Assembly (NCBI GenBank): GCA_005518205.2
Contig: RFFC02000010.1
Span: 145,871-209,870, forward strand
Direction: 5' to 3'
Origin: Hormoscilla sp. GUM202
GTDB taxonomy: Bacteria; Cyanobacteriota; Cyanobacteriia; Cyanobacteriales; Desertifilaceae
Length of the DNA: 64,000 nt
The position numbers were made by a program, and so were the translations under genes. The first letter of the stretch is position 1. Every line of letters starts with the position of its first letter. Shown piece after piece: positions 19,282-26,965 of this stretch. The notes beneath the pieces were generated by a model. It saw nothing but the letters and a program-made list of their open reading frames with translations. It was not told the origin of the DNA and did no database searches.

Positions 19282-19923
19282 ATGTCAGCAGTTGGATGGG
19301 GAAATGAGATGGAAGTAATGGAATTTTTTGGGCAGAGTGCCGGCAAGTGGCGTTCTCGGCGATCGACACATCATCTGCCCTTCAGGCGTGCGGAGACAGG
19401 GGCCTCAGAGATTGAAGTGAAAACTCTGGCAGCGGACTCTCGGAGAGTGGTGGAAATCTGCGAGTTACATCAGGTAGACCCGAGTTTGGCCGCAGGTGGA
19501 GCCCTAGTCAGTTGGGAGGGGACAATGGCGTGGGATAAAACAGATGAAAATCATACGGACTCGACGGTGATGGTCCTAGTGCCCGATCGGGACAATCCCA
19601 GAGCAGGTCAGTTACTACGAGAAAAAGGCTATGCTGAAATAGTGCCAGTAGCTGGTCGTTATTTGATGGACGATGCTGATGGGCTGATTCTGCTGACCGA
19701 ATATGAAACGATGAGTTCTCAAGAACGTTTCTCCTTTATTAACCCGGATCTGCGGATGCGGACCAGTGCGGTGAAGCGTTTCGGGGGATTCAGCACCGCA
19801 TCGTTATGTGTGGAAACCCGGATCGGATCGGACTTAGATGTTTATAGCAGTAAAGAGGTAACCCCCCAACAAGTAGAGGATGCCAGGGAACCCAGACAGT
19901 ATTACTCGGTATGGGGCTGGTGA
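19282..19923 (+). CDS. cpcS: Phycobiliprotein lyase of the CpcS/CpeS family
   Basis: 213 aa; the likely true start is the internal MEVMEFFGQSAGKWRSRR. The family pattern is clear: FRRAETGASEIEV, WEGTMAWDK, GYAEIVPVAGRYLMDD, LTEYETMSSQERF, RTSAVKRFGGFSTAS. These lipocalin-fold lyases attach bilins to Cys82-type sites of phycobiliproteins. The C-terminus ends QYYSVWGW. Whether it is CpcS-III or CpeS cannot be decided here. Its end overlaps the next gene by 44 bases in another frame. Confidence 0.85.
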   Translation: MSAVGWGNEMEVMEFFGQSAGKWRSRRSTHHLPFRRAETGASEIEVKTLAADSRRVVEICELHQVDPSLAAGGALVSWEGTMAWDKTDENHTDSTVMVLVPDRDNPRAGQLLREKGYAEIVPVAGRYLMDDADGLILLTEYETMSSQERFSFINPDLRMRTSAVKRFGGFSTASLCVETRIGSDLDVYSSKEVTPQQVEDAREPRQYYSVWGW

Positions 19924-20449
19924 GGTCAGTCCAGATCCCTTTGTACGCGGCTATGAGTATTTGCAGGCTGTGCGCCAACTGGCCTTAGACCCAAAGATGG
20001 TGGAGGTTCCGGATAATCCACGCCTGATTACCTGGGTTGGCAATCACATTGACGCCATTAATGCCCAACTGCATGGCAGTCTGGAAGCCTGTCACGGCTG
20101 CTTTCATGTAGAGGTGCGCCGTCAGGTCCGCATTCTGGCCACCCCTTTAGCCCCAGAGTTTGGCATTGACGGTTGTTGCAATATCTGGCGAAATCCTGTG
20201 GCGATCCTGATCGATGTGGGTAGGACGGCACCGGCGGATTGGTTGAGGGTCGTCGTCCATGAATATGCCCATGCTCATTTATGTTCCCCCGGTCACGATC
20301 GGCGATTTTTTGAGGTTATATGTCATCTCTGTTTGGGACTGGGATTAGAACCGCCCCAGCGGCAGTCAGAGATGGAAACTTACTTGCGTTACTGGCCGCA
20401 AGTATCATGCCGGATAAATCCTCTGGCTTTTTGGATGGGGTACTCATAA
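19880..20449 (+). CDS. Putative zinc metalloprotease-like protein (HExxH)
   Basis: 189 aa, unnamed family. It has an HExxH motif in VVHEYAHAHLCSPGHDRRFF followed by a hydrophobic segment (CHLCLGLGL), the look of a SprT/minigluzincin-type zinc protease. Other parts (ITWVGNHIDAINAQLHGSLE, DGCCNIWRNPVAILIDVG) give no further clue. It overlaps the lyase gene upstream, so it is probably co-expressed with it. Substrate unknown. Confidence 0.6.
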   Translation: MPGNPDSITRYGAGEVSPDPFVRGYEYLQAVRQLALDPKMVEVPDNPRLITWVGNHIDAINAQLHGSLEACHGCFHVEVRRQVRILATPLAPEFGIDGCCNIWRNPVAILIDVGRTAPADWLRVVVHEYAHAHLCSPGHDRRFFEVICHLCLGLGLEPPQRQSEMETYLRYWPQVSCRINPLAFWMGYS

Positions 20450-20601
20450 ACGACGGTTGTCGATCGCTCAATGTTAAGAATTATTGCACAAAGTCGCGAT
20501 CGAGGGACAGATAAATTTGTTTGAGAGATAGACACGCGATTGCTATATAGTTAAAAGTTAAGGTTTGTAAGATTTTCTCAGATTAGGGAGATTTAATAAA
20601 G

Positions 20602-21369
20602 GTGGCAATTCCGTTATTAGACTACGCCCCCGTGACCATAAATCCTCGGGTAGCTGGGTATGAGATTCCCGGAGAAGAGCAACCCACAATTTACTCCAGC
20701 GAAAACTTGCTGTCGGCAGGTGGAATCGACGAGTTGATTTGGGCGGCCTATCGTCAGGTGTATAGCGAACATCAGATACTCAAGAGTAACCGGCAAACAT
20801 TCTTGGAATCCCAGCTGCGGTTCGGACAAATCACAGTGCGGGATTTTATCAAGGGTCTGGTGACTTCCGCTCCGTTCCTGCGCCTGAATTACGAGACGAA
20901 CAGCAACTACCGGTTTGTGGAAATGTGCGTGCAGCGGCTGCTGGGTCGTGATGTTTACGGGGAACGAGAAAAACTCGCTTGGTCGATCGCGATCGCCACT
21001 AAGGGCGTGCAAGGTTTTATAGATGAGTTGCTCTCTTGCGAGGAGTACATGGCCAATTTTGGTTATGATACAGTCCCCTATCAACGGCGACGGAGTCTGC
21101 CCCAACGTGCGCAAGGGGAGACGCCATTTAACCTGAAGACGCCTCGTTATGGTCCATACTACCGGTCCATAGCAGGCTTCCCGCAAGTTGTTTGGCAGAC
21201 TCAGGTGCGCCGTTTTGTTCCACAAGAGAAGAAGGCCAAGGCAGGGGATCCATCTCTGTTTATGGGTATGGCACGGGCAATTTCTCCCACAGGTAACCCC
21301 GGAGGCAGGGTGTCAACTGTCAACATCAATTACGAGGCAATGGTGCCCTATCGGAGAACCACAGCGTAG
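20602..21369 (+). CDS. cpcG: Phycobilisome rod-core linker CpcG
   Basis: 255 aa from a GTG start ([21 protein letters not shown]). The N-terminal ~180 residues form the PBS linker domain ([68 protein letters not shown]). The C-terminal tail is soluble and basic, so this is a classical CpcG joining rods to the core, unlike the membrane-tailed CpcL at 46,968. The 3' end overlaps the convergent rluD-type gene by 57 bp. Confidence 0.9.
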   Translation: MAIPLLDYAPVTINPRVAGYEIPGEEQPTIYSSENLLSAGGIDELIWAAYRQVYSEHQILKSNRQTFLESQLRFGQITVRDFIKGLVTSAPFLRLNYETNSNYRFVEMCVQRLLGRDVYGEREKLAWSIAIATKGVQGFIDELLSCEEYMANFGYDTVPYQRRRSLPQRAQGETPFNLKTPRYGPYYRSIAGFPQVVWQTQVRRFVPQEKKAKAGDPSLFMGMARAISPTGNPGGRVSTVNINYEAMVPYRRTTA

Positions 21370-22320
21370 GCACAAGACTTCTAAGAGTCTAGTAAAGGCT
21401 GCCGGTGGAGGGGCGATCGCCTGTATCCACTCCCCAGATAGGGGATGCTGCAACCGCAGTTTCCAAGCGTGAAGTGCTTGACCGGGCAGGTTGACACCCA
21501 CTCCCCGATTCTTGCTGTAAGTGGGGTCGCCGATTATGGGATGGCCGATATAGGCAGCATGGACGCGAATTTGATGGGTGCGACCGGTTTCTAGTTGGAA
21601 CTGCATGAGGGTGTAGTTACCCAATCTTTCATATATTTGCCAGTGGGTAATGGCAGTTCGTCCTCCTTTTTCTAGGGGTACGACTGCCATTTTTTTGCGA
21701 TCGCCTCGATGACGCCCGATCGGTTGGTCGATGGTGCCCTCGCTGTCTTTGGGGGCACCGTGGACTACTCCCAGGTATTCTCGTCGGGCCGTCTTGGCCT
21801 TCAGTTGCCCTTGCAGATGTTGCAGGGCGATGTCGGTTTTGGCGATCGCGATCGCCCCTGTGGTATCTTTATCCAGTCGGTGGACTATTCCCGGTCGCAT
21901 TTCCCCCCCAATTCCCCCTAAGTCGGGACAGTGAGCTAAAATTGCATTGACTAGGGTCCCAGTTTCGTGACCTGGTGCCGGGTGGACGACTAAGTTAGCA
22001 GGTTTGTTGACAATTAGCAAGCTTTCATCTTCGTAGAGAATATCTAAAGGGATGTTTTCCGGTTGTAGGGCGGGCGTCTCGCCTGCCAGCGTCGGTTGGA
22101 CCGTCCGAATGCTGAGAGTGAGGCGATCGCCCCTTTGCACGATCGTCTTTTTGGCAGTGCAGACCTTGCCATTGACTTGCACGTGCCCTTGTTCTATCAG
22201 CTTTTGGATCCGAGAACGGGATAGGTATGGCAGTTCCTGGGGCAGGTGGCGATCGAGGCGTTCTTTAGTTGCCGTAACTTCTAGGTTAATTATAATCGAT
22301 TGTTCGTCGTTCATCTGCAA
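21313..22320 (-). CDS. RluD-type ribosomal large-subunit pseudouridine synthase
   Basis: 335 aa. An S4 RNA-binding domain ([21 protein letters not shown]) is followed by the RsuA/RluA catalytic domain with the active-site motif [13 protein letters not shown] and the later [12 protein letters not shown]. It isomerises specific uridines in 23S rRNA. The C-terminal residues ([18 protein letters not shown]) come from the overlap with cpcG and are atypical; the functional protein probably ends near AFTRLLE. Confidence 0.88.
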   Translation of the reverse strand: MQMNDEQSIIINLEVTATKERLDRHLPQELPYLSRSRIQKLIEQGHVQVNGKVCTAKKTIVQRGDRLTLSIRTVQPTLAGETPALQPENIPLDILYEDESLLIVNKPANLVVHPAPGHETGTLVNAILAHCPDLGGIGGEMRPGIVHRLDKDTTGAIAIAKTDIALQHLQGQLKAKTARREYLGVVHGAPKDSEGTIDQPIGRHRGDRKKMAVVPLEKGGRTAITHWQIYERLGNYTLMQFQLETGRTHQIRVHAAYIGHPIIGDPTYSKNRGVGVNLPGQALHAWKLRLQHPLSGEWIQAIAPPPAAFTRLLEVLCLRCGSPIGHHCLVIDVDS

Positions 22321-22322
22321 CT

Positions 22323-22838
22323 CTATCCTACTTTATTCCAATCGGCACCGCCTGCTAATTTCCTCAATTCTTCATTGATTGCACTTCCAAAGCTATCTGC
22401 TGAATGTGAGTAAGTCAAAGAGAGTAATTTATTTGCTATCCTCATTATCTCTGCCTTATCTGCTAATTACAGCAGTTGTACTGGTTGATATTCGCCATTT
22501 CCCACTTCTAAGCTAGCTTGATAAATTGCTGCATCAAAACCTAGTTCTAGCAACTCCTCCCATGCATCTGCCTTCACGTAATGGGATTTTTTATTGTCCA
22601 TGAGATTCAAATCTTGAATTTCCATAATTGCATCTCGGATATAAATGGCCCAGGAATTCCTCAGTCGCTGTTCGACTTGGTTCTCGATCAACTGAATCAG
22701 CATTCTAATTAGATAACTTCTTATCTTTCGTAATGTTGATTTTTTACTCATCCACTCCAGTTCATCTGCGATCGCCAAGGCATCTTCATACCGCCCTGAC
22801 AGGATGCTAGTTCTCAGGTCTATCAGTTCTCGTGTCAT
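22323..22838 (-). pseudogene. DUF29 family protein with a premature stop
   Basis: From MTRELIDLRTSILSGRYEDA (22838) the protein follows its neighbour at 23,052 closely, then meets a TAA after PVQLL (stop at 22467). The same frame continues LADKAEIMRIANKLLSLTYS and AINEELRKLAGGADW to 22323, matching the paralogue's C-terminus. A single nonsense mutation has cut the gene. DUF29 is a helical family abundant in cyanobacteria with no known function. Confidence 0.8.
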
Positions 22839-22893
22839 GACAATATTAATCCTAATTTTCAAGCCTATAATTCCCTTACTTCGCTGTTAGCCC

Positions 22894-22943
22894 GCCTCTG
22901 GTTCAAACCAGAGGCTAATAGCTAAAGTCGGTTAAAACCGACT
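22894..22943. repeat. Two adjacent hairpins between the DUF29 genes
   Basis: GCCTCTGGTT/ACCAGAGGC at 22,894-22,915 and AGTCGGTT/AACCGACT at 22,926-22,943. These could act as a terminator for the upstream (minus-strand) DUF29 gene or be dispersed repeats. Confidence 0.6.
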
Positions 22944-23051
22944 AACTAAAATGATGCTTAAACTATAAAATAATAGCATTTTCCAAAATGATATTATAGC
23001 ATCGGCGGCGGGCGATCGGGGGAAAGACTTTAGTCTTTACTACGAACGACA

Positions 23052-23570
23052 CTACGAACGGCCTAATTTCCAATCTTCTCCACCTGGCAGTTTACTCACT
23101 TCCTCCATCATGACATTGCGTATTGTTTTCGCTGAATGTTCGTAAGTCAAATTTAGTAGTTGCGTCGCTTCATTAACTACTGCTGTCCTATCTACTATCT
23201 CTTCGAGTTTGAGTGGCGTTACTCGCCCATCCAAAACTTCCTCACTCGCCACCGCAATGGCATCAGTAAAAGCCATTTCTAAGTATTCATCCCATTCATT
23301 CTGCTTAATATAGTAAGAGGTTTTATTCTCTTTCAGATTTAGTCCTTGAATCTTCAGCACTGAATCTCTGATCGAAGCATACCAGGAATTAGTCATCCTT
23401 TCCTCGACTTGGTTTTTAATCAAATGTACCAGCATTCTTACCAGAAAACTCTCGATATTTTGTAAAATGGCTTTTTTACTCATTCCTTCTAGTTCGTCTA
23501 CTAGCATCAATGCCTCGTCATACCGACCTGACAGGATACAAGTTCTGATGTCTGCGAGTTCTTGTGTCAT
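23052..23570 (-). CDS. DUF29 family protein
   Basis: 172 aa: MTQELADIRTCILSGRYDEA, then helices LEGMSKKAILQNIESFLVRM, VEERMTNSWYASIRDSVLKI, and the C-terminal LTYEHSAKTIRNVMMEEVSK. Intact, unlike its tandem copy at 22,323. Predicted cytosolic and all-helical. Function unknown; DUF29 genes often occur in clusters in cyanobacteria. Confidence 0.8.
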   Translation of the reverse strand: MTQELADIRTCILSGRYDEALMLVDELEGMSKKAILQNIESFLVRMLVHLIKNQVEERMTNSWYASIRDSVLKIQGLNLKENKTSYYIKQNEWDEYLEMAFTDAIAVASEEVLDGRVTPLKLEEIVDRTAVVNEATQLLNLTYEHSAKTIRNVMMEEVSKLPGGEDWKLGRS

Positions 23571-23624
23571 GACTATCTTACCTTCTGAGTCACAATTGCT
23601 ATTCTTATTATATCACGGCGAACC

Positions 23625-23701
23625 CGGTAAAGACTAAAGTCTTTACTACGAACGGGGCGATCGGGGGGGGGAAAGACTTTAGTCTTTACTACGAACGACG
23701 G
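23625..23701. repeat. Paired copies of a small hairpin repeat (CTTTAGTCTTTACTACGAAC)
   Basis: GTAAAGACTAAAGTCTTTAC and AAAGACTTTAGTCTTT each form a short hairpin followed by TACTACGAAC. Related copies lie at 23,030-23,050, 49,692-49,715 and about 264-295. Confidence 0.7.
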
Positions 23702-23756
23702 CGATCGCCCCCTTGCTTTTAAAGCATGATTGCACAAATCATTGATATTGCTATAT

Positions 23757-23900
23757 AATCCAAGCTTCGGCATCCAGAACTCAGTGAATTCTTAGCTTAA
23801 TGCATCGGAGTGCCTGGAGTGCTCCTTTGGGTTTCCCGTGACGGACAACAACTGTAAATTCAGAATATCTTGACCTTGGGAAATTGAACTCATTCAATCC
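23757..23900 (-). repeat. Cassette repeat, copy A
   Basis: ATCCAAGCTTCGGCATCC ... CAGTGAATTCTTAGCTTAA, then a tail (GTGACGGACAACAACTGTAA, ATCTTGACCTTGGGAAATTG) shared with copy C. It lies at the 3' end of the frameshifted PIN gene. Confidence 0.8.
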
Positions 23901-24337
23901 AAGTTTCGACGGATAGATCGCGCACGGTTTTGATTCGTTGGAAGTCGCTATCCGCAGAAACAAGTATTAGATTGTGTTGGATAGCAATTGAAGCAATCCA
24001 TAGGTCGTGTTGACTGACGCCAATATCAATGAGTTTAGTTTTCCGGCGTTTACTTTTCTGTTTGGGAGCAAACTGTCGCATCAAATCTGCCTGAAATGCG
24101 GCATAAATTTCTGCCGTTACCGAATCAATTTCATAGATGAAAATATTGTTCAAAAACTCCCTGACAAGATTGAGATTACTCTCCCGTTTTTGGGAATTCT
24201 CTGCCATAATAAATCAATTCAGCTTGCACGATGACACAAGTTGAAACCTGCGATCGATCGAGTGCTGCCAACTCAGCTAGGATATCGGGTTGATTTCTAA
24301 TGGCTAAACTACAGTGATTTGTATCCAACAAAAACAT
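23890..24337 (-). pseudogene. PIN-domain toxin with a single-base frameshift
   Basis: From ATG at 24337 the frame gives MFLLDTNHCSLAIRNQPDI and VSTCVIVQAELIYYG. After an extra base near 24,207 the other frame continues MAENSQKRESNLNLVREFL, IGVSQHDLWIASIAIQHNL and LVSADSDF. Together they form a complete VapC-type protein with the PIN acids (LLDTN, QAELIY, HDLWIAS, SADSDF). The frameshift would inactivate it unless it is a sequencing error. Confidence 0.75.
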
Positions 24338-24346
24338 AGATTATTT

Positions 24347-24664
24347 TTACTCCGCGTCTTCAGCCTCGTTTTCATCAATTGTAACATATAACTTACTACG
24401 AGATGTATGCACTAACTCTAAACACTCATCAAAGTCATCCCCTTCCCATGTACCAATGCGTTCCAGTGTTTTGAGGATTGATGCCCCGGTAGAGGGAGTC
24501 TGTTTTGCCATTAATGAGTCAGCATAACGAGACTTGAGAAAGAGAATATACTCTAAAGCGCTCTCCAAAATTTCATCCGGTGCTTTTTCAATTTCTTGGC
24601 GGATTTGTTCTCGAACCTTGCTGGTTGTAGATATAGGGTTTGTAATGATTTCTTGGGTTTGCAT
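24347..24664 (-). CDS. Antitoxin partner of the frameshifted PIN toxin
   Basis: 105 aa from MQTQEIITNPISTTSKVREQ; an in-frame extension upstream reads through repeat B and is unlikely to be real. The helix KVREQIRQEIEKAPDEILES and YILFLKSRYADSL match the DUF2281-like antitoxin start common in cyanobacteria. It ends 9 bases before the PIN gene. Confidence 0.7.
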   Translation of the reverse strand: MQTQEIITNPISTTSKVREQIRQEIEKAPDEILESALEYILFLKSRYADSLMAKQTPSTGASILKTLERIGTWEGDDFDECLELVHTSRSKLYVTIDENEAEDAE

Positions 24665-24686
24665 AAATTGTTCCTCTATTAAGCGA

Positions 24687-24800
24687 GCGATTTGTTTACA
24701 TGGACCCGATCGCCATATCCAACTAAGCTTCGGCATCGGACAGCCCAGTCAATTCTTAGGTTAACCCATCGGAGTACCTGCTGTCAATAGCTCCCGCTTT
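24687..24800 (-). repeat. Cassette repeat, copy B
   Basis: CGATTTGTTTACATGGACCC, then GATCGCCATATCCAACTAAG, CTTCGGCATC and CAGTCAATTCTTAGGTTAAC. Downstream of the VapC gene at 24,850 and upstream of the next antitoxin. Confidence 0.8.
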
Positions 24801-24849
24801 TTTATAGCCGAAGATAGTGCGCAGGTAACCTCGCCGATCTCCATTATTC

Positions 24850-25305
24850 CTATCCCCGAATAATTTCTTGAGGATGCACGATCGTTATATCACTGGATAT
24901 GTTAGTAAAATCATCGGGATTAAAGGTTAGTAGATGGGTAACTCCATGTACTTGCATTACCGCCAGTATCCTGGCGTCGTGGGTCCGTTTACCCCTTACG
25001 CCATTCTGTGAAACTAACTGTAACCAATTTGTCAAAATTTGCGGCGTTTCTTCTAGAAGTGGAAACCGATCGAGAACTCCATCGATTTCATTTTTGGTTT
25101 GCTGTATATTCCATCCTAAACCATTCACTTCAATTGGGCGCGTAGCCACTACCCAAAATTCTATCAACACTTGGGCAGTAATGACACATTCGATGTCTTG
25201 TGCCAACAATTGGGATACTGTGTCTACTGCAAGTTGATAGTTAGACGCGGATGGATCTCTAGCGCGGAGCAGAATGTTAGTATCGAGTAGATAACGAGTC
25301 ATCAA
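24850..25305 (-). CDS. PIN-domain ribonuclease toxin (VapC-like)
   Basis: 151 aa with all PIN signatures: YLLDTNILLRARDP (first Asp), ITAQVLIEFWVVATRP (Glu), KRTHDARILAVMQVHGV (Asp) and LLTFNPDDF (last Asp). Its start overlaps the antitoxin stop by 4 bases (ATGA type). An intact VapBC-type module. Confidence 0.88.
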   Translation of the reverse strand: MMTRYLLDTNILLRARDPSASNYQLAVDTVSQLLAQDIECVITAQVLIEFWVVATRPIEVNGLGWNIQQTKNEIDGVLDRFPLLEETPQILTNWLQLVSQNGVRGKRTHDARILAVMQVHGVTHLLTFNPDDFTNISSDITIVHPQEIIRG

Positions 25306-25565
25306 TCGTAAATATTATCACGGCTGAGGGCGGCATCAGGAAGCCCTGGGGAAGTAACATTTAGTTTGCCTGCCCATGCTTGCCAGTGTTTTACTCTTTC
25401 TGCTGGTGTGGTTCTTTGCCAGAGGGCTGTAGATGTTTCTGGACGTAAGACGATCGCCTCAGAGGTGACTTCTACCACATAGCGACGGTTAGGAGAGATG
25501 TGGCCCAGCATTGCTGCTGGTATATTCAAACCGCCTTGCGGGTTAACTTGCAGAATATTACTCAC
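25302..25565 (-). CDS. AbrB/VapB-like antitoxin
   Basis: 87 aa. The N-terminal part (ILQVNPQGGLNIPAAMLGHI, RYVVEVTSEAIVLRP) is the swapped-hairpin AbrB type. The C-terminal part (RVKHWQAWAGKLNVTSPGLP...LSRDNIYD) resembles a toxin-binding tail. Translationally coupled to the PIN toxin. Confidence 0.8.
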   Translation of the reverse strand: MSNILQVNPQGGLNIPAAMLGHISPNRRYVVEVTSEAIVLRPETSTALWQRTTPAERVKHWQAWAGKLNVTSPGLPDAALSRDNIYD

Positions 25566-25779
25566 GGCTTTTTCTTATTGAATCACGATCGAGCGAGTTT
25601 CGCGCTCACTATATCTTATCATAGATGATAGCGACCCTAATTTTTAGAGGTAAATTGAATGGCCGATCGCCCCTGAAAGGCTTACTGTTGGACACCGGTA
25701 GGACGATCTGTTTGTGACTGGAGGCAGATCCTCAACTGCACGTTCCCAGGCCGAGCCCACCGAACGTGAAAATCACCGA

Positions 25780-25950
25780 CGCGATCGCCATATCCAACTA
25801 AGCTTCGGCATCCTGAACCCAGTCAATTCTTAGCTTAACACATCTTTCTGCCTGCTGTCAAATGCCCCTTTGAGTTTCCCAATAGTGACGGACAACAGCT
25901 ACCTGTAAACTCGGAATATCTTGACCTTGGGAAATTGAACTGATTCAATA
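25780..25950 (-). repeat. Cassette repeat, copy C
   Basis: GATCGCCATATCCAACTAAG, CTTCGGCATCC, CCAGTCAATTCTTAGCTTAA, then the long tail shared with copy A (AGTGACGGACAACAGC, ATCTTGACCTTGGGAAATTG). Directly downstream of hicA. Confidence 0.8.
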
Positions 25951-25961
25951 CATAGTAATAC

Positions 25962-26204
25962 CTAAGAAAATAATCGAGTGAGGCATTCATCGCGGGTTAA
26001 GTTAAAGTGGTTCTCAACATCACGCATAATTGCACTAAGAGTCCCAATCTTAATTGGACTATGGTTAGGAATAGTAATGTGATGTTCGCCATTTTCCTGA
26101 GTCGTTAATCGAATATGGCTTCCCGTTTGGCGATCGACAACATATCCCAATTTACTTAAAGCCTTAACCAGTGCTTCACCAGATAGATCTCTAGGCAATT
26201 TCAT
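25962..26204 (-). CDS. hicA: HicA-like mRNA interferase toxin
   Basis: 80 aa: LPRDLSGEALVKALSKLGYV, RQTGSHIRLTT with the catalytic His in the GSH motif, and HHITIPNHSPIKIGTLSAIM. This is the double-stranded RNA-binding-like fold of HicA/YcfA toxins, which cleave mRNA. Its ATG overlaps the antitoxin stop by 4 bases. Confidence 0.9.
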   Translation of the reverse strand: MKLPRDLSGEALVKALSKLGYVVDRQTGSHIRLTTQENGEHHITIPNHSPIKIGTLSAIMRDVENHFNLTRDECLTRLFS

Positions 26205-26425
26205 GAAGCAATCACCTCATCACGAACAATATGCAGACGAATTAGTTGAGGACGATTTTGCTCATCGGGATAATGGCAATGAACAGCATCTTTAATCATT
26301 TCTCGCAGTTCTTGCAGGCTATCGGCTTGAGTAAAAATAGATTCCCCGATCGCTTTGGCAATATAACCGTTTTCTGGATCCTCTTCCACCAAGAAAATAA
26401 TTTCTTTTATCTTATTTTCACCCAT
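26201..26425 (-). CDS. HicB-like antitoxin (short form)
   Basis: 74 aa: KEIIFLVEEDPENGYIAKAI followed by ADSLQELREMIKDAVHCHYP, the partial RNase H-like HicB fold (DUF1902-like) that neutralises HicA. No separate DNA-binding domain is present. It precedes hicA in one transcript. Confidence 0.82.
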   Translation of the reverse strand: MGENKIKEIIFLVEEDPENGYIAKAIGESIFTQADSLQELREMIKDAVHCHYPDEQNRPQLIRLHIVRDEVIAS

Positions 26426-26525
26426 ATTTATCCATTTCCTCTTTTCTCTCTAATCTAGCCCATTCGCTAAAACCTGGGGTTATCCAGATAGCCCCGATCG
26501 GCGATCGCTGCTATAATCCTACCAA

Positions 26526-26632
26526 CCGATCTGTTTACCAGGACCCGATCGCCATATCTAACTAAGCTTCGGCATCCAGAGCCCAGTCAATTCTTAGTTT
26601 AACGCACAGGAGTGCCTGCGAAAGAGTGCTCC
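26526..26632 (-). repeat. Cassette repeat, copy D
   Basis: CGATCTGTTTACCAGGACCC, GATCGCCATATCTAACTAAG, CTTCGGCATCC, CCAGTCAATTCTTAGTTTAA. It lies between hicB and the 3' end of the pPIWI-RE gene. Confidence 0.8.
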
Positions 26633-26965
26633 TTCCTCAACTCAGCCTACTATGCGACTCGTTCACACGTTCACACTACAAAAATTCACGATCGAGCTGC
26701 AAAGCCATTCTCCATGCGGTTAGTCATGATAATATCGTCACCGATGCACTCCGCGAAGCTATGATATTCCTGGATGGGCATTAACAGACTATATCCAACG
26801 GACCGCTTGTCGAAACCCATAGCGCTGCGGACAAGGATCGGGGTTCCAATAATAGCGCTTAATTTGCGGTTCGGTCCCGATCGCCCCGATGCCAGTCCCA
26901 AACTTGTATTGGGGCGATCGCCGAAGACAACGTTGTTCTGTTCTGGTCGGTGATACTTATTTCTT
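26633..26965. other. Intergenic downstream of the pPIWI-RE gene
   Basis: HIP1-rich sequence with a 115-codon open frame on the minus strand (26,686-27,030) that overlaps the end of the PIWI gene and has no family features; I do not regard it as a gene. Confidence 0.5.

Noticed and set aside
23757..26632. Firm call of an integron
   Set aside because: No integrase is visible and the left-hand arm of the repeats does not meet the attC R'' consensus; kept only as a hypothesis.
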